DNA from: Burkholderia latens
GTDB taxonomy: Bacteria > Pseudomonadota > Gammaproteobacteria > Burkholderiales > Burkholderiaceae
Length of the DNA stretch: 64,000 nt
Direction: 5' to 3'
Assembly (NCBI RefSeq): GCF_001718795.1
Contig: NZ_CP013435.1
Coordinates: 124,001-188,000 of the forward strand
A program made the translations under genes and the position numbers. This document shows positions 51,421 through 61,991 of the stretch, piece after piece. The notes beneath the pieces are model-generated. The model ran no database searches and had not been told where the DNA came from. It saw only the letters and a list, made by a program, of their open reading frames with translations. Position 1 is the stretch's first letter. Each line of letters begins with the position of its first letter.

Positions 51421-52398
51421 TTACTTGTCGAGACCAGCCGGCGGCCAGTTTTCGAGCTTCATGCCCAGCGTGAGACCGCGCGAAGCGAGCACTTCCTTGA
51501 TCTCGTTGAGCGACTTGCGACCGAGGTTCGGCGTCTTCAGCAGCTCGTTTTCCGTGCGCTGGATCAGGTCGCCGATGTAGTAGATGTTCTCGGCCTTCAG
51601 GCAGTTCGCCGAACGAACCGTCAGCTCGAGATCGTCCACCGGACGCAGCAGGATCGGATCGATCTGCGGTGCACGCGACGGTGCCTCGGCAGCCGTTTCC
51701 GTGCCTTCCAGCGCCGCGAATACGGACAGCTGGTCGACCAGGATGCGGGCCGACTGACGGATCGCCTCTTCCGGGGTGATCACGCCGCTCGTCTCGATGT
51801 TCATCACGAGCTTGTCGAGGTCGGTACGCTGCTCGACACGTGCGCTTTCGACTGCGTAGCTCACGCGGCGAACCGGCGAGAACGATGCGTCGAGGACGAT
51901 GCGGCCGATGATCTTGGCCGTGTCTTCGCCGTAGCGACGGACGTTGCCCGGCACGTAGCCGCGACCCTTCTCGATCTTGATCTGAACGTCGAGCTTGCCG
52001 CCCTTCGACAGGTGTGCGATCACGTGATTCGGGTTGATGACTTCGCAATCGTGCGCCAGCTCGATATCGCCGGCCGTGACGACGCCTTCGCCTTCCTTGC
52101 GCAGGGTCACCGTCACTTCGTCACGGTTGTGCAGCTTGAACACCACACCCTTCAGGTTCAGCAGCAGGTTGACGACGTCCTCTTGCACGCCATCAAGCGT
52201 CGAGTACTCGTGCACCACGCCCGCGATCGTCACTTCGGTCGGCGCGTAGCCAACCATCGACGACAGCAGCACGCGGCGAAGCGCATTGCCCAAGGTGTGG
52301 CCGTAACCGCGTTCGAACGGTTCCATGACCACCCTCGCGTGGTTCTCGCCAAGCGATTCCACGGCGATGATCTTGGGTTTCAGCAAACTGGTTTGCAT
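51421..52398 (-). CDS. rpoA: RNA polymerase alpha subunit
   Basis: RpoA (325 residues) has the N-terminal assembly domain with [20 protein letters not shown], an acidic/Pro linker around residues 235-245, and the C-terminal UP-element and activator-binding domain with [20 protein letters not shown] and [13 protein letters not shown]. The ATG at 52396-52398 gives [14 protein letters not shown]. It lies between rpsD and rplQ, as in other proteobacteria. Confidence 0.98.
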
Positions 52399-52462
52399 GG
52401 GCTTTCCTTTTCAATACCCTCGGCTCGTTACACCGATAAGGCTGACCGGTAACAACCAGAAA

Positions 52463-52511
52463 ATAAACAGCCGAGGCCCCTCCTTGCATGACGCAATCGG
52501 GATACCTCGGC
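52463..52511 (-). terminator. Hairpin with T-rich tail in the rpsD-rpoA gap
   Basis: On the minus strand GCCGAGG (52505-52511) pairs with CCTCGGC (52470-52476) over a long loop, followed by TGTTTATTTT. The long loop makes a classical terminator uncertain; it may be an attenuator. Confidence 0.4.
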
Positions 52512-52522
52512 CGTCAATCGGA

Positions 52523-53146
52523 TTAACGCGAATACAATTCGACGATCAGGCTTTCGTTGATGTCGCCTGCGATGTCAGCGCGTTCCGGCATTTGCTTGAA
52601 CGTGCCTTCGAACTTCTTCGCATCGACTGCAACCCAGCTCGGCATGCCGCCTTGCTCGGCCAGCGACAGCGCTTCGATGATACGCGCCTGCTTCTTCGCC
52701 TTTTCGCGGATCGCGATGACGTCGCCAGCCTTCACTTGCTGCGACGGCACGTTCGCGACGACGCCGTTCACGGTGATCGACTTGTGGCTCACCAGCTGAC
52801 GCGCTTCAGCGCGGGTCGAGCCGAAGCCCATGCGATACACGACGTTGTCGAGGCGCGACTCGAGCAGTTGCAGCAGGTTTTCACCCGTGTTGCCCTTGCG
52901 ACGGTCGGCTTCAGCGAAGTAGCGGCGGAACTGACGCTCCAGCACGCCGTAAATACGCTTGACCTTCTGCTTTTCGCGCAGCTGCGTACCATAGTCGGAC
53001 GTACGTGCGCCCGAGGTACGGCCGTGCTGGCCCGGCTTGCTGTCGAGCTTGCACTTGTCGGCGAGCGAGCGGCGCGCGCTCTTCAGGAACAGGTCGGTGC
53101 CTTCACGGCGGGACAGCTTGGCCTTAGGGCCGATATAACGTGCCAC
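52523..53146 (-). CDS. rpsD: 30S ribosomal protein S4
   Basis: S4 (207 residues) nucleates 30S assembly on 16S rRNA and represses its own operon in enterobacteria. The S4 RNA-binding domain is visible in [20 protein letters not shown] and SHKSITVNG. The start is GTG at 53144-53146 ([15 protein letters not shown] after the first residue), with AAGGA upstream; an ATG six codons further up is not conserved. Confidence 0.97.
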   Translation of the reverse strand: MARYIGPKAKLSRREGTDLFLKSARRSLADKCKLDSKPGQHGRTSGARTSDYGTQLREKQKVKRIYGVLERQFRRYFAEADRRKGNTGENLLQLLESRLDNVVYRMGFGSTRAEARQLVSHKSITVNGVVANVPSQQVKAGDVIAIREKAKKQARIIEALSLAEQGGMPSWVAVDAKKFEGTFKQMPERADIAGDINESLIVELYSR

Positions 53147-53231
53147 TTTGCATTCCTTTATCAATCGGTCACGCGGATCGGAATCCGCGCTAGTTCGCGC
53201 CCTTTGGGGCGAACGGTGGGCTTAGTCAATC

Positions 53232-53269
53232 AAAAAAGCAACGCCCGTCGACGCGGCGCGGCGACAGGC
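53232..53269 (-). terminator. Terminator-like hairpin between rpsK and rpsD
   Basis: On the minus strand GCCTGTCG and CGACGGGC form an 8-bp stem (one G-T pair), followed after five bases by six T residues. It lies just downstream of rpsK and could attenuate transcription into rpsD and rpoA. Confidence 0.5.
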
Positions 53270-53301
53270 AATGCGCCAGCACGAACGTGCCAGCAACATC
53301 C

Positions 53302-53703
53302 TTAGATACGACGGCGCTTCGGCGGACGGCAGCCGTTGTGCGGAATCGGGGTGACGTCCGAAATCGCGGTGATCTTGATGCCGAGGCCATGCAGTGCACG
53401 CACTGCCGACTCACGGCCCGGGCCCGGGCCCTTGATCCGCACTTCCAGATTCTTCACGCCGTATTCCATCGCGACGCGACCGGCCGACTCAGCAGCAACC
53501 TGAGCAGCGAACGGCGTCGACTTGCGCGAGCCCTTGAAGCCCTGGCCGCCGGACGTCGCCCATGCCAGCGCATTGCCCTGGCGATCGGTGATCGTGATGA
53601 TCGTGTTGTTGAACGACGCGTGAACGTGAACCACGCCTTCAGCGACGTTCTTCTTAACCTTCTTGCGAACGCGTTGCGCCGCGGTGTTCGAAGCCTTAGC
53701 CAT
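53302..53703 (-). CDS. rpsK: 30S ribosomal protein S11
   Basis: S11 (133 residues) lines the 30S platform near the mRNA exit. Diagnostic segments are [21 protein letters not shown] (core [15 protein letters not shown]), [14 protein letters not shown] and the C-terminal [13 protein letters not shown]. It is 28 bp after rpsM. Confidence 0.98.
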
Positions 53704-53731
53704 TACGTTTTCCTGTAACTGTCAGTTCCGC

Positions 53732-54097
53732 TTACTTCTTCAGCGCTTGCGCTGCACGACGCGGACCCTTGCGGGTACGTGCGTTCGTACGCGTACGCTG
53801 ACCGCGCATCGGCAGGCCCTTGCGATGACGAACACCACGGTAGCAACCGAGGTCCATCAGGCGCTTGATGTTCATCGTCACTTCACGGCGCAGGTCGCCT
53901 TCGACGATGAACTTGCCCACTTCTTCACGCAGCTTTTCGAGGTCTGCGTCGGTCAGGTCCTTGACCTTCTTCGAGAATTCCACGCCAGCTGCCGTGCAGA
54001 TGCTGCGCGAGCGCGTGCGGCCGATACCGAAGATTGCCGTCAGGCCGATCTCGGTATGCTGGTGATTCGGGATGTTAACCCCTGCGATACGAGCCAT
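53732..54097 (-). CDS. rpsM: 30S ribosomal protein S13
   Basis: S13 (121 residues) sits in the 30S head and contacts tRNA and the 50S bridge. It starts [19 protein letters not shown] and ends in the basic tail [35 protein letters not shown] is conserved. It is 38 bp downstream of rpmJ. Confidence 0.98.
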   Translation of the reverse strand: MARIAGVNIPNHQHTEIGLTAIFGIGRTRSRSICTAAGVEFSKKVKDLTDADLEKLREEVGKFIVEGDLRREVTMNIKRLMDLGCYRGVRHRKGLPMRGQRTRTNARTRKGPRRAAQALKK

Positions 54098-54135
54098 TGT
54101 TTTTCCTCAAACAAAAAGCGCAAACAAACGCGCGG

Positions 54136-54252
54136 TCAGCCTTGGCGCTGCTTGTGGCGCGGATCCGAGCTGCAGATCACGCGAACGACGCCTTTGCGCT
54201 TGATGATCTTGCAATTGCGGCAAATGCGCTTAACCGATGCCATCACTTTCAT
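54136..54252 (-). CDS. rpmJ: 50S ribosomal protein L36 (zinc-binding type)
   Basis: This is a 38-residue protein beginning [15 protein letters not shown] and ending [11 protein letters not shown]. Three cysteines and a histidine ([14 protein letters not shown]) form the zinc site, so it is the C+ form. It is too short for most gene finders but lies exactly between infA and rpsM, as in related genomes. Confidence 0.97.
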
Positions 54253-54273
54253 GATAATACCCTTTTTTCCAAA

Positions 54274-54492
54274 TCACTTCGCCCGGAACACGATCCGCGC
54301 ACGAGACAGATCGTAAGGCGTCAATTCAACCGTCACCTTGTCGCCCGGCAGGATGCGGATGTAGTGCATCCGCATCTTCCCGGAGATATGCCCCAACACG
54401 ACATGGCCGTTTTCCAGCTTCACACGGAAGGTCGCATTCGGGAGGTTTTCGATCACCTCACCCTGCATCTGGATTACATCGTCTTTGGCCAT
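54274..54492 (-). CDS. infA: Translation initiation factor IF-1
   Basis: IF-1 (72 residues) has an OB fold, begins [20 protein letters not shown] and contains [20 protein letters not shown]. It binds the 30S A site during initiation. The gene lies 9 bp after secY and 21 bp before rpmJ, its usual place in betaproteobacteria. Confidence 0.98.
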   Translation of the reverse strand: MAKDDVIQMQGEVIENLPNATFRVKLENGHVVLGHISGKMRMHYIRILPGDKVTVELTPYDLSRARIVFRAK

Positions 54493-54501
54493 AGTCCTTA
54501 A

Positions 54502-55851
54502 TTAACGCATTGGGATGTTGCCGCCCTTGAAGTTTGCCTTCTTGAGCAGCGACTCATACTGTTGCGACATAACGTACGACTGCACCTGCGCCATGAAGTC
54601 CATCGTGACGACGACAATGATCAGCAGCGACGTTCCACCAAAATAAAACGGCACGTTCCAGCGCAGCACCAGGAATTCCGGCAGCAGACACACGAAGACG
54701 ATGTAGATCGCACCAGCCAGCGTCAGACGCGTGAGGATGCGGTCGATATATCGCGCGGTCTGATCGCCCGGACGGATGCCCGGAACAAACGCGCCGCTCT
54801 TCTTCAGGTTGTCCGCGGTTTCCCTGCTGTTGAACACCAGTGCGGTGTAGAAGAAGCAGAAAAACACGATCGCCAGCGTGTACAGCAGCACATAGACCGG
54901 CTGGCCCGGCTTCAGCGCCTCCGCGACGTTATGCAACGTGTTGGAGATCCAGCCTCCCGACGGCTGACCCGTGCTGAACCAGCCGAGGATCGTGGCCGGG
55001 AACAGGATGATCGACGACGCGAAGATCGGCGGAATCACACCCGACATGTTCAGCTTCAGCGGCAAGTGCGACGACTGTCCACCGTAGATCTTGTTGCCGA
55101 CCTGGCGCTTCGCGTAGTTCACGAGGATCTTGCGCTGACCGCGTTCGATGAACACGACCAGGTAAGTCACCGCGGCGATCAGAACGACGATGATGATCGC
55201 CGAAATGATGCTCATCGAACCCGTACGCACCAGCTCGAACAGCCCACCGACGGCATTCGGGAACCCTGCTGCGATCCCGCCGAAGATGATGATCGAGATG
55301 CCGTTGCCCAGACCGCGCTCGGTGATCTGCTCACCCAGCCACATCAGGAACATCGTGCCGGTAACCAGCGTCACGACCGTCGTCAGCCGGAACAGCATGC
55401 CGGGGTCGATCACGAGCCCCGGCTGGTTTTCCAGCGCGGCCGCGATACCGAACGCCTGGAAGGTCGCGAGCACCACGGTGAAATACCGCGTGTACTGCGT
55501 GATCTTCCGTTGCCCTGCCTGCCCTTCCTTCTTCAGCGCCTCGAGTTGCGGCGATACGATCGCCAGCAGCTGCATGATGATCGACGCCGAGATGTACGGC
55601 ATGATCCCCAGCGCAAAGATCGTGAAGCGGGAAAGCGCGCCGCCCGAGAACATGTTGAACATGCCCAGGATGCCGCCCGCCTGGCTCTGGAACAGCTTCG
55701 CCAGTTGATCCGGATCGATGCCCGGCACGGGGATGTGCGCGCCGATGCGATAGACGATCAGCGCCAGGAGCAGGAACATCGCTCGCCGGCGCAGATCGCC
55801 GAATTTCGCCGTGCTTCGACCGGGTTTTGCAAGACTCGGGCTGTTAGCCAA
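54502..55851 (-). CDS. secY: Preprotein translocase subunit SecY
   Basis: SecY (449 residues) is the channel of the SecYEG translocon with ten membrane helices. Visible hallmarks are [10 protein letters not shown] after helix 1, the plug/helix 2 region [17 protein letters not shown], the cytoplasmic loop [19 protein letters not shown] and [16 protein letters not shown]. It lies 42 bp after rplO at the end of the spc group. Confidence 0.98.
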   Translation of the reverse strand: MANSPSLAKPGRSTAKFGDLRRRAMFLLLALIVYRIGAHIPVPGIDPDQLAKLFQSQAGGILGMFNMFSGGALSRFTIFALGIMPYISASIIMQLLAIVSPQLEALKKEGQAGQRKITQYTRYFTVVLATFQAFGIAAALENQPGLVIDPGMLFRLTTVVTLVTGTMFLMWLGEQITERGLGNGISIIIFGGIAAGFPNAVGGLFELVRTGSMSIISAIIIVVLIAAVTYLVVFIERGQRKILVNYAKRQVGNKIYGGQSSHLPLKLNMSGVIPPIFASSIILFPATILGWFSTGQPSGGWISNTLHNVAEALKPGQPVYVLLYTLAIVFFCFFYTALVFNSRETADNLKKSGAFVPGIRPGDQTARYIDRILTRLTLAGAIYIVFVCLLPEFLVLRWNVPFYFGGTSLLIIVVVTMDFMAQVQSYVMSQQYESLLKKANFKGGNIPMR

Positions 55852-55893
55852 GTACCTTCTCCGATGAATGCAAGTAACGACGCGCTACGCGTG

Positions 55894-56328
55894 TCACTCG
55901 GCGAACGAACCGCCAGCCGCTTCGATCGCAGCGCGCGCACCCTTGGTGGCACCGAGACCCTTCACGACGATCTTGCGCTTCAGTTCGCCCGTCGCGATGA
56001 TCTTTGCGCTCTTCGTCAGCTCGCCGACCAGGCCGGCTTGCTTCAGTGCGAGCAGATCGATCTCGTCGACCGGCAGCTTCTCGAGGTCGCCCAGGCGCAC
56101 TTCACCGACGAATTCCTTCGTCAGCGACGTGAAGCCGCGCTTCGGCAGACGACGTTGCAGCGGCATCTGACCGCCTTCGAAACCGACTTTGTGGAAGCCG
56201 CCCGAACGCGATTTCTGACCCTTGTGACCACGGCCAGCCGTCTTGCCGAGGCCCGAACCGATGCCACGGCCGACGCGACGCTTGGCGTGCTTTGCACCAG
56301 CGGCCGGCTTCAGGTTATTCAATTCCAT
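55894..56328 (-). CDS. rplO: 50S ribosomal protein L15
   Basis: L15 (144 residues) begins [20 protein letters not shown] with the Gly-rich basic segment [20 protein letters not shown], both typical. It joins late in 50S assembly. It lies between rpmD and secY. Confidence 0.98.
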   Translation of the reverse strand: MELNNLKPAAGAKHAKRRVGRGIGSGLGKTAGRGHKGQKSRSGGFHKVGFEGGQMPLQRRLPKRGFTSLTKEFVGEVRLGDLEKLPVDEIDLLALKQAGLVGELTKSAKIIATGELKRKIVVKGLGATKGARAAIEAAGGSFAE

Positions 56329-56354
56329 ATCAACTCCTTGATCCGTAGGGCCGC

Positions 56355-56537
56355 TTACGCGATGACCTTAACGAGGTACGAGACCTTGTTGATCATGCCG
56401 CGGACCGCCGGCGTATCCTGCAGCTCGCTCACCGAGTTGAGTCGGCGCAGGCCCAGGCCACGCACGGTCGCACGGTGCGATTCGCGGGTCCCGATCAGGC
56501 TCTTGACGAGCTGAACCTTGACAGTTTTTTCAGACAT
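56355..56537 (-). CDS. rpmD: 50S ribosomal protein L30
   Basis: L30 (60 residues) begins [20 protein letters not shown] and contains [18 protein letters not shown]. An ATG three codons upstream is possible, but the family start is MSEKTVKV. It is 15 bp after rpsE. Confidence 0.97.
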
Positions 56538-56552
56538 GGTGACCACCCGGGC

Positions 56553-57071
56553 TTAGCCCAAAATATCTTCGACGGACTTGCCGCGCTTCGCCGCGATGTC
56601 TGCCGGGGTCGACTGCTTGCGCAGACCGTCCAGCGTGGCGCGAACGAGGTTGTACGGGTTCGTCGAACCGTGGCTCTTCGCCACGACGTTCTGAACGCCC
56701 ATCACGTCGAACACTGCGCGCATTGGGCCGCCGGCGATCACGCCCGTACCTGCCTTCGCCGGAGCGAGGAGGACAGCGGATGCGCCATGCTTGCCGTGCA
56801 CTTCGTGCTGCAGCGTGCCGTTCTTGAGCGGCACCTTGAACATGTTGCGGCGAGCTTGTTCCATTGCCTTCTGGACAGCGACCGGCACTTCCTTCGCCTT
56901 GCCCTTGCCCATACCGATGCGGCCATCGCCGTCGCCAACCACGGTCAGTGCGGCGAAGCCGAGAATACGGCCACCCTTCACGACCTTGGTCACGCGGTTG
57001 ACCGAAATCATCTTTTCGCGAAGGCCGTCGTCGCGCTCGTCAGCCTGAACTTTCGCTTGCATCTTTGCCAT
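56553..57071 (-). CDS. rpsE: 30S ribosomal protein S5
   Basis: S5 (172 residues) has the double-stranded RNA-binding-like N-terminal domain ([20 protein letters not shown]) and the C-terminal domain with [20 protein letters not shown]. It contributes to decoding accuracy and helicase activity at the mRNA entry. Confidence 0.98.
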   Translation of the reverse strand: MAKMQAKVQADERDDGLREKMISVNRVTKVVKGGRILGFAALTVVGDGDGRIGMGKGKAKEVPVAVQKAMEQARRNMFKVPLKNGTLQHEVHGKHGASAVLLAPAKAGTGVIAGGPMRAVFDVMGVQNVVAKSHGSTNPYNLVRATLDGLRKQSTPADIAAKRGKSVEDILG

Positions 57072-57085
57072 GACGAATTCCTTCC

Positions 57086-57451
57086 TTAGAACTTGAGCCC
57101 AGCTTCGCGAGCTGCCTCAGCCAGCGCCTTGACGCGGCCATGGTAGCGGAAGCCCGAGCGGTCGAAGGCGACGGATTCGATGCCGGCAGCCTTTGCCTTC
57201 TCGGCAATACGCTTGCCGATCAGCGTCGCGGCATTAACGTTGCCGCCCTTGCCCGACTTGTCGGCCAGTTCGGCGCGCACTTCTGCTTCGAGCGTCGACG
57301 CGCTGGCGAGCACCTTGGTGCCGCAGGGCGAGAACACTTGAGCGTAGATGTGCGTGTTCGTGCGATGCACGGCGAGACGCGCGACCTGCAGCTCAGCGAT
57401 CTTGATACGCGTCTGGCGAGCGCGGCGCAGGCGAGATTGAGTCTTATCCAT
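57086..57451 (-). CDS. rplR: 50S ribosomal protein L18
   Basis: L18 (121 residues) binds 5S rRNA. It begins [18 protein letters not shown] and ends [20 protein letters not shown] plus EAGLKF, the universal C-terminal signature. It is 12 bp after rplF. Confidence 0.98.
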
Positions 57452-57463
57452 GATTGCGCACCC

Positions 57464-57994
57464 TTACTTCTTCTTCGTTTCTTTGAGGATCACAACCTCG
57501 TCGGAATAGCGCACGCCCTTGCCCTTGTACGGCTCCGGCGGACGGTAACCGCGGACTTCCGCAGCCACTTGACCGACTTGTTGCTTGTTGATCCCCTTGA
57601 TCACGATTTCGGTTTGCGTCGGGGTTTCAGCCTTGACGCCTTCCGGCATCTGGTGCACCACCGGGTGCGAGAAACCCAGCGACAGGTTCAGCTTGTCGCC
57701 TTGCGCTTGCGCACGATAACCGACGCCAACCAGCGTCAGCTTGCGCTCGAAACCCTTGGTCACGCCGTGCACGGCATTCGCGATGATCGCGCGCATCGTG
57801 CCCGACAGTGCGTTTGCTTCGCGGCTTTCGTCGACCGGCGACAGATTCAGCGTGCCGTCGTTGTTCGCCACGTTCACGAGCGGATTGATCGCTTGCGTGA
57901 TGGTGCCCAGCGGGCCCTTGACGGTGATCGCACCGTCGGCCAGCTTGACTTCCGCGCCTTGCAGCGCGATCGGGCTCTTACCTACTCGAGACAT
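57464..57994 (-). CDS. rplF: 50S ribosomal protein L6
   Basis: L6 (176 residues) has two repeated domains and the C-terminal [20 protein letters not shown] signature. The start [11 protein letters not shown] is conserved. It lies near the sarcin-ricin loop in the 50S subunit. Confidence 0.98.
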   Translation of the reverse strand: MSRVGKSPIALQGAEVKLADGAITVKGPLGTITQAINPLVNVANNDGTLNLSPVDESREANALSGTMRAIIANAVHGVTKGFERKLTLVGVGYRAQAQGDKLNLSLGFSHPVVHQMPEGVKAETPTQTEIVIKGINKQQVGQVAAEVRGYRPPEPYKGKGVRYSDEVVILKETKKK

Positions 57995-58012
57995 GTTTCT
58001 CTCTCCTCGGCT

Positions 58013-58408
58013 TTAAGCGACGTAGCAGATGACTTCGCCGCCGACGCCGGTAGCACGCGCCTTGCGGTCGGTCATCACGCCCTTCGGCGTCGACACGATT
58101 GCCACGCCCAGGCCATTCATGACCTGCGGAATGTCGTTACGGCCGCGGTACACGCGCAGACCAGGCTTCGACACGCGCTCGAGGCGTTCGATGACCGGGC
58201 GGCCTGCGTAGTACTTCAGCGCGATATTCAGTTCGGACTTCGCACCTTCCGCCTTGACGGCGAAATCGTCGATATAACCTTCGTCCTTCAGGACTTGCGC
58301 GATTGCAACCTTGACCTTCGACGAGGGCATCGCGACCGATACCTTCTCGACCATCTGCGCGTTGCGGATGCGAGTCAGCATATCGGCGATAGGATCACTC
58401 ATGCTCAT
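58013..58408 (-). CDS. rpsH: 30S ribosomal protein S8
   Basis: S8 (131 residues) begins [18 protein letters not shown] and has the C-terminal [20 protein letters not shown]. It binds the central domain of 16S rRNA and represses the spc operon in E. coli; whether that control exists here is not seen. Confidence 0.98.
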   Translation of the reverse strand: MSMSDPIADMLTRIRNAQMVEKVSVAMPSSKVKVAIAQVLKDEGYIDDFAVKAEGAKSELNIALKYYAGRPVIERLERVSKPGLRVYRGRNDIPQVMNGLGVAIVSTPKGVMTDRKARATGVGGEVICYVA

Positions 58409-58422
58409 TTACGTTTCTCCTA

Positions 58423-58728
58423 TTACCAGCTCGCCTTGGTCAGGCCAGGAATCTCGCCACGGAATGCGATTTCACGAATCTTGTTACGCGCGAGGCCGAA
58501 TTTACGGAACGTGCCACGCGGACGGCCCGTGATCGCGCAGCGGTTACGCTGGCGGGTCGGGTTTGCGTTGCGGGGCAGTTGCTGCAGCTCAAGGCGTGCT
58601 TCGTAGCGCTCTTCTTCCGACTTGCTTTGGTCTTCGACGATCGCCTTCAGCGCTTCGCGCTTCGCTGCGAACTTCGCGACCAGGCGGGCGCGCTTCTTTT
58701 CACGTTCGATCAGTGCCAGTTTAGCCAC
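58423..58728 (-). CDS. rpsN: 30S ribosomal protein S14 (zinc-free type)
   Basis: S14 (101 residues) is the long, zinc-free form: it lacks paired CxxC motifs and carries [20 protein letters not shown] near the C-terminus. It starts [16 protein letters not shown]. It lies between rplE and rpsH. Confidence 0.98.
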   Translation of the reverse strand: MAKLALIEREKKRARLVAKFAAKREALKAIVEDQSKSEEERYEARLELQQLPRNANPTRQRNRCAITGRPRGTFRKFGLARNKIREIAFRGEIPGLTKASW

Positions 58729-58735
58729 GGTAACC

Positions 58736-59275
58736 TCAGTTTCTGAACGGGAACTTGAAGCTGGCGAGCAGAGCCTTTGCTTCGTCGTCGGTCTTCGCAG
58801 TCGTCGTGATGCTGATGTTCAGCCCACGCAGTGCGTCGATCTTGTCGTAGTCGATTTCGGGGAAAATGATCTGCTCTTTCACACCGATGTTGTAGTTGCC
58901 GCGGCCATCGAAAGCACGGCCCGACACACCGCGGAAGTCACGCACGCGGGGCAGGGCAACGGTCACGAAACGGTCGAGGAATTCGTACATCGCACGGCCG
59001 CGCAGCGTCACCATCGCGCCGATCGGGTAGCCCTGGCGGATCTTGAAGCCTGCGATTGCCTTGCGTGCCTTCGTGACGACCGGCTTCTGACCAGCGATCT
59101 TCGTGAGGTCGCCAACGGCGTTCTCGATGATCTTCTTGTCAGCGATCGCTTCGCCAAGACCCATGTTCAGCGTGATCTTGGTGATGCGCGGCACTTCCAT
59201 GACCGACTTGTAACCGAACTTCTCGATCAGGCCGGGCACAACCTTTTCTTTGTAAAACTCTTGAAAACGAGCCAT
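58736..59275 (-). CDS. rplE: 50S ribosomal protein L5
   Basis: L5 (179 residues) binds 5S rRNA and contacts P-site tRNA. Signatures are [34 protein letters not shown] and the C-terminal [17 protein letters not shown]. It lies 16 bp after rplX. Confidence 0.98.
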   Translation of the reverse strand: MARFQEFYKEKVVPGLIEKFGYKSVMEVPRITKITLNMGLGEAIADKKIIENAVGDLTKIAGQKPVVTKARKAIAGFKIRQGYPIGAMVTLRGRAMYEFLDRFVTVALPRVRDFRGVSGRAFDGRGNYNIGVKEQIIFPEIDYDKIDALRGLNISITTTAKTDDEAKALLASFKFPFRN

Positions 59276-59291
59276 TTTTTACTCCGCTGCG

Positions 59292-59600
59292 TCAGGCGCT
59301 CAGTACGGCACCGGTCGTCTTCAGGAAGCGAACCTTCTTGCCTTCCTCGACCTTGATGCCAACACGCGACGCCTTGCCATTCGCGTCGACCAGTGCGACG
59401 TTCGAAATATGCAGGGGCATCGTCTTCGCTTCCACGCCGCCCGTCGTACCCTTCATCGGGTTCGGCTTCACATGCTTCTTGACGAGGTTGATACCTTCAA
59501 CCGTCACATGTTCTGCACCGACAGCCAGCACGACGCCGCGCTTGCCCTTGTCCTTGCCAGTGACGACGATAACTTCGTCACCTTTGCGAATCTTGTTCAT
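59292..59600 (-). CDS. rplX: 50S ribosomal protein L24
   Basis: L24 (102 residues) initiates 50S assembly. It begins [20 protein letters not shown] (KOW motif) and has [20 protein letters not shown]. It lies 9 bp after rplN. Confidence 0.98.
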
Positions 59601-59609
59601 CGCGACTCC

Positions 59610-59978
59610 TTACAGCACTTCCGGCGCCAGCGAAACGATCTTCATGAATCGTTCGCTACGCAGCTCACGCGTCACCGGCCCGAAGATACGGGTGCCGATC
59701 GGCTCAAGCTTGTTGTTCAAAAGCACAGCGGCGTTGCCGTCGAACTTGATCAGCGAGCCGTCTTGACGGCGAACGCCCTTGGCGGTGCGGACCACCACGG
59801 CGTTGTAGATTTCGCCTTTCTTCACGCGCCCGCGCGGCGTTGCTTCTTTGACGGTCACCTTGATGATGTCGCCAATGCCGGCATAACGACGCTTCGAGCC
59901 GCCGAGCACCTTGATGCACATGACTTCACGCGCACCCGTGTTGTCGGCTACTTCGAGCCGAGATTCGGTCTGGATCAT
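59610..59978 (-). CDS. rplN: 50S ribosomal protein L14
   Basis: L14 (122 residues) starts [20 protein letters not shown] and ends with [19 protein letters not shown]. The upstream frame is open, but the family start is clear. It is the first gene of the spc group and follows a 309-bp gap that holds a promoter. Confidence 0.98.
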   Translation of the reverse strand: MIQTESRLEVADNTGAREVMCIKVLGGSKRRYAGIGDIIKVTVKEATPRGRVKKGEIYNAVVVRTAKGVRRQDGSLIKFDGNAAVLLNNKLEPIGTRIFGPVTRELRSERFMKIVSLAPEVL

Positions 59979-60287
59979 GGTTTGTCTTTCCCAACTTAAT
60001 CCGGATGCACCACCATGATGCATTCGGTCAGTCTTGGTCCCGTCAGCCAATCGGCTGCTTGGGTTGGAACAGCAGCGACGGCAAACGAAACCCGCCATCG
60101 CAATTCGGTGAATCTTTCGGACAGGCTGGCGCCAGTCCGCTTCCCCCACCAACTTCGCCCGCGACGGGGCTCCCATAAAGAGGGAAGACCGGGATTATAA
60201 CAAATAATCCCGGTCACGCAAGCAAAAACTTTGCGATTTCAAGCACTTCGTGGAGAAGTGCCTGTTACTGCCTACTGCTCTGCCCGC
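59979..60287 (-). promoter_or_regulatory. Leader and promoter region of the spc operon (rpsQ-rplN gap)
   Basis: This 309-bp gap is the largest in the ribosomal cluster. It holds a promoter on the minus strand: TTGCGT (60216-60221), 16 bp, TATAAT (60194-60199), giving a start near 60187 and a leader of about 209 bases. The -10 lies inside a perfect 10-bp inverted repeat CCGGGATTAT/ATAATCCCGG (60189-60213). No protein-coding signal was recognised in the leader. Confidence 0.65.
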
Positions 60288-60560
60288 TTAGATGACGCGA
60301 GCTGCTTCGACGAGGCGCGACACCGTCCAGGCCTTCGTCTTCGAAACAGGACGGGTTTCCTGGATTTCGACGAGATCGCCTTCGTTGCAGGTGTTCGCTT
60401 CATCGTGCGCGTGGTACTTCTTCGAGCGCACGACGTACTTGCCGTAGATCGGGTGCTTGACGCGGTGCTCGATCAGCACGGTGACGGTCTTGTCCATCTT
60501 GTTGCTGACGACCCGACCGACCAGCGTCCGCTTCAGCGAGGTTTTCACGCTATCGTTCAT
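60288..60560 (-). CDS. rpsQ: 30S ribosomal protein S17
   Basis: S17 (90 residues) has [20 protein letters not shown] and [20 protein letters not shown], both typical of this OB-fold primary binder of 16S rRNA. Its ATG overlaps the rpmC stop codon as ATGA. It is the last gene of the S10 group here. Confidence 0.98.
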
Positions 60561-60751
60561 TTCTGGTTCGCCTTCTGAGTCATGACGGTCCGCACACGTG
60601 CGATGTCGCGACGAACCTTCTTCAGCTGGCTCGTGTTCGTGAGCTGCTGGGTCGCGAGTTGCATGCGCAGGCCGAATTGCGCCTTCAGCAGGTCCGCCAG
60701 CTCCTTGTTGAGCGCGGCCTGGTCTTTCTGGAGAAGTTCGGAAGCCTTCAT
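60557..60751 (-). CDS. rpmC: 50S ribosomal protein L29
   Basis: L29 (64 residues) is a helical hairpin protein near the tunnel exit that helps dock SRP and trigger factor. It begins [20 protein letters not shown] and has the signature [15 protein letters not shown]. It overlaps rpsQ by 4 bp. Confidence 0.98.
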
Positions 60752-60760
60752 GTTTTCTCC

Positions 60761-61177
60761 TTAGGCGCCGAGCTGGCGCACGATGAACGTCGTCTTCAGC
60801 GGCAGCTTCGCTGCGGCCAGACGGAACGCTTCGCGTGCCAGTTCTTCGGATACGCCGTCCATTTCATAGAGCATCTTGCCCGGCTGGATTTCGGCGACGT
60901 AGTACTCCGGGTTACCCTTACCGTTACCCATACGCACTTCTGCCGGCTTTTGCGAAATCGGCTTGTCCGGGAAGATACGGATCCAGATACGGCCGCCACG
61001 CTTGATGTGACGCGTCATTGCACGACGCGCCGCTTCGATTTGACGTGCGGTCAAACGACCGCGACCGATCGCCTTCAGGCCGAATTCACCGAACGACACG
61101 GCGTTGCCGCGCGTCGCCTTGCCGGTGTTACGACCCTTCTGCTCTTTGCGATACTTCCTGCGTTTCGGTTGCAGCAT
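60761..61177 (-). CDS. rplP: 50S ribosomal protein L16
   Basis: L16 (138 residues) lies near the A-site tRNA elbow. It begins [20 protein letters not shown] and contains [20 protein letters not shown] and [20 protein letters not shown]. It is 2 bp after rpsC. Confidence 0.98.
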
Positions 61178-61179
61178 CG

Positions 61180-61980
61180 TTATTCTCCAGTCTTGCCGTC
61201 TTCCGGCTTGCCGGCGCCACGGCGCGGTGCGCCACGACGAGCACCCGGAGCGCCGCCTTCGCCATCACGGCGCGGACGACGGTCGCCCGGACGCGCATTG
61301 CGACGCGGACGCTTGTCTTCGGCTACTTCTTCGACCACCGGCGCGTCGTTACGGCCGAGCGTGTCGCCCTTGTACACCCACACCTTGACACCGATGATCC
61401 CGTAGGTCGTCTTCGCTTCCGAAGTCGCGTAGTCGATGTCGGCACGCAGCGTATGAAGCGGCACGCGACCTTCGCGATACCACTCCGTACGCGCGATTTC
61501 GATACCGTTCAGACGGCCTGCGCTCATGATCTTGATGCCTTGGGCACCCAGACGCATCGCGTTCTGCATCGCACGCTTCATCGCGCGACGGAACATGATC
61601 CGGCGCTCGAGCTGTTGCGTGATCGAATCAGCGATCAGCTGAGCATCGGTTTCCGGCTTGCGGATCTCTTCGATGTTGACGTGAACCGGCACGCCCATGC
61701 GGCGTTGCAGTTCCGTCTTCAGCTGTTCGATATCCTCGCCCTTCTTGCCGATGACGACGCCCGGACGCGAGCTGTAAATCGTGATGCGCGCGTTCTTTGC
61801 CGGACGCTCGATGACGACCCGACCGACCGAAGCGTTCTTCAGCTTCTTCTTCAGGTATTCACGAACACCGATGTCTTCCTGCAGCATCGCCGCGAAATTG
61901 TTGTTGTTCGCGTACCAACGCGAAGCCCAATTGCGGCTGACAGCCAGGCGGAAGCCAGTCGGATGAATTTTCTGTCCCAT
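61180..61980 (-). CDS. rpsC: 30S ribosomal protein S3 with extended basic tail
   Basis: S3 (266 residues) has [20 protein letters not shown] at the start, the KH domain with [17 protein letters not shown], and the C-terminal domain [20 protein letters not shown]. After KVWVYKGD the protein continues for about 50 Arg/Gly/Pro-rich residues, longer than the 233-residue E. coli S3; such tails occur in other Burkholderia-like sequences. Confidence 0.98.
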   Translation of the reverse strand: MGQKIHPTGFRLAVSRNWASRWYANNNNFAAMLQEDIGVREYLKKKLKNASVGRVVIERPAKNARITIYSSRPGVVIGKKGEDIEQLKTELQRRMGVPVHVNIEEIRKPETDAQLIADSITQQLERRIMFRRAMKRAMQNAMRLGAQGIKIMSAGRLNGIEIARTEWYREGRVPLHTLRADIDYATSEAKTTYGIIGVKVWVYKGDTLGRNDAPVVEEVAEDKRPRRNARPGDRRPRRDGEGGAPGARRGAPRRGAGKPEDGKTGE

Positions 61981-61991
61981 CGTATGGCTCC

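Noticed and set aside
54562..56514. A 650-codon plus-strand frame opposite secY and rplO
   Set aside because: It is His/Arg/Asp-rich and spans several real genes on the other strand; a composition artefact.
59996..60217. A 73-codon minus-strand frame in the rplN leader
   Set aside because: Its start lies upstream of the predicted transcription start inside the promoter, and the sequence shows no conserved leader-peptide features such as runs of one amino acid.
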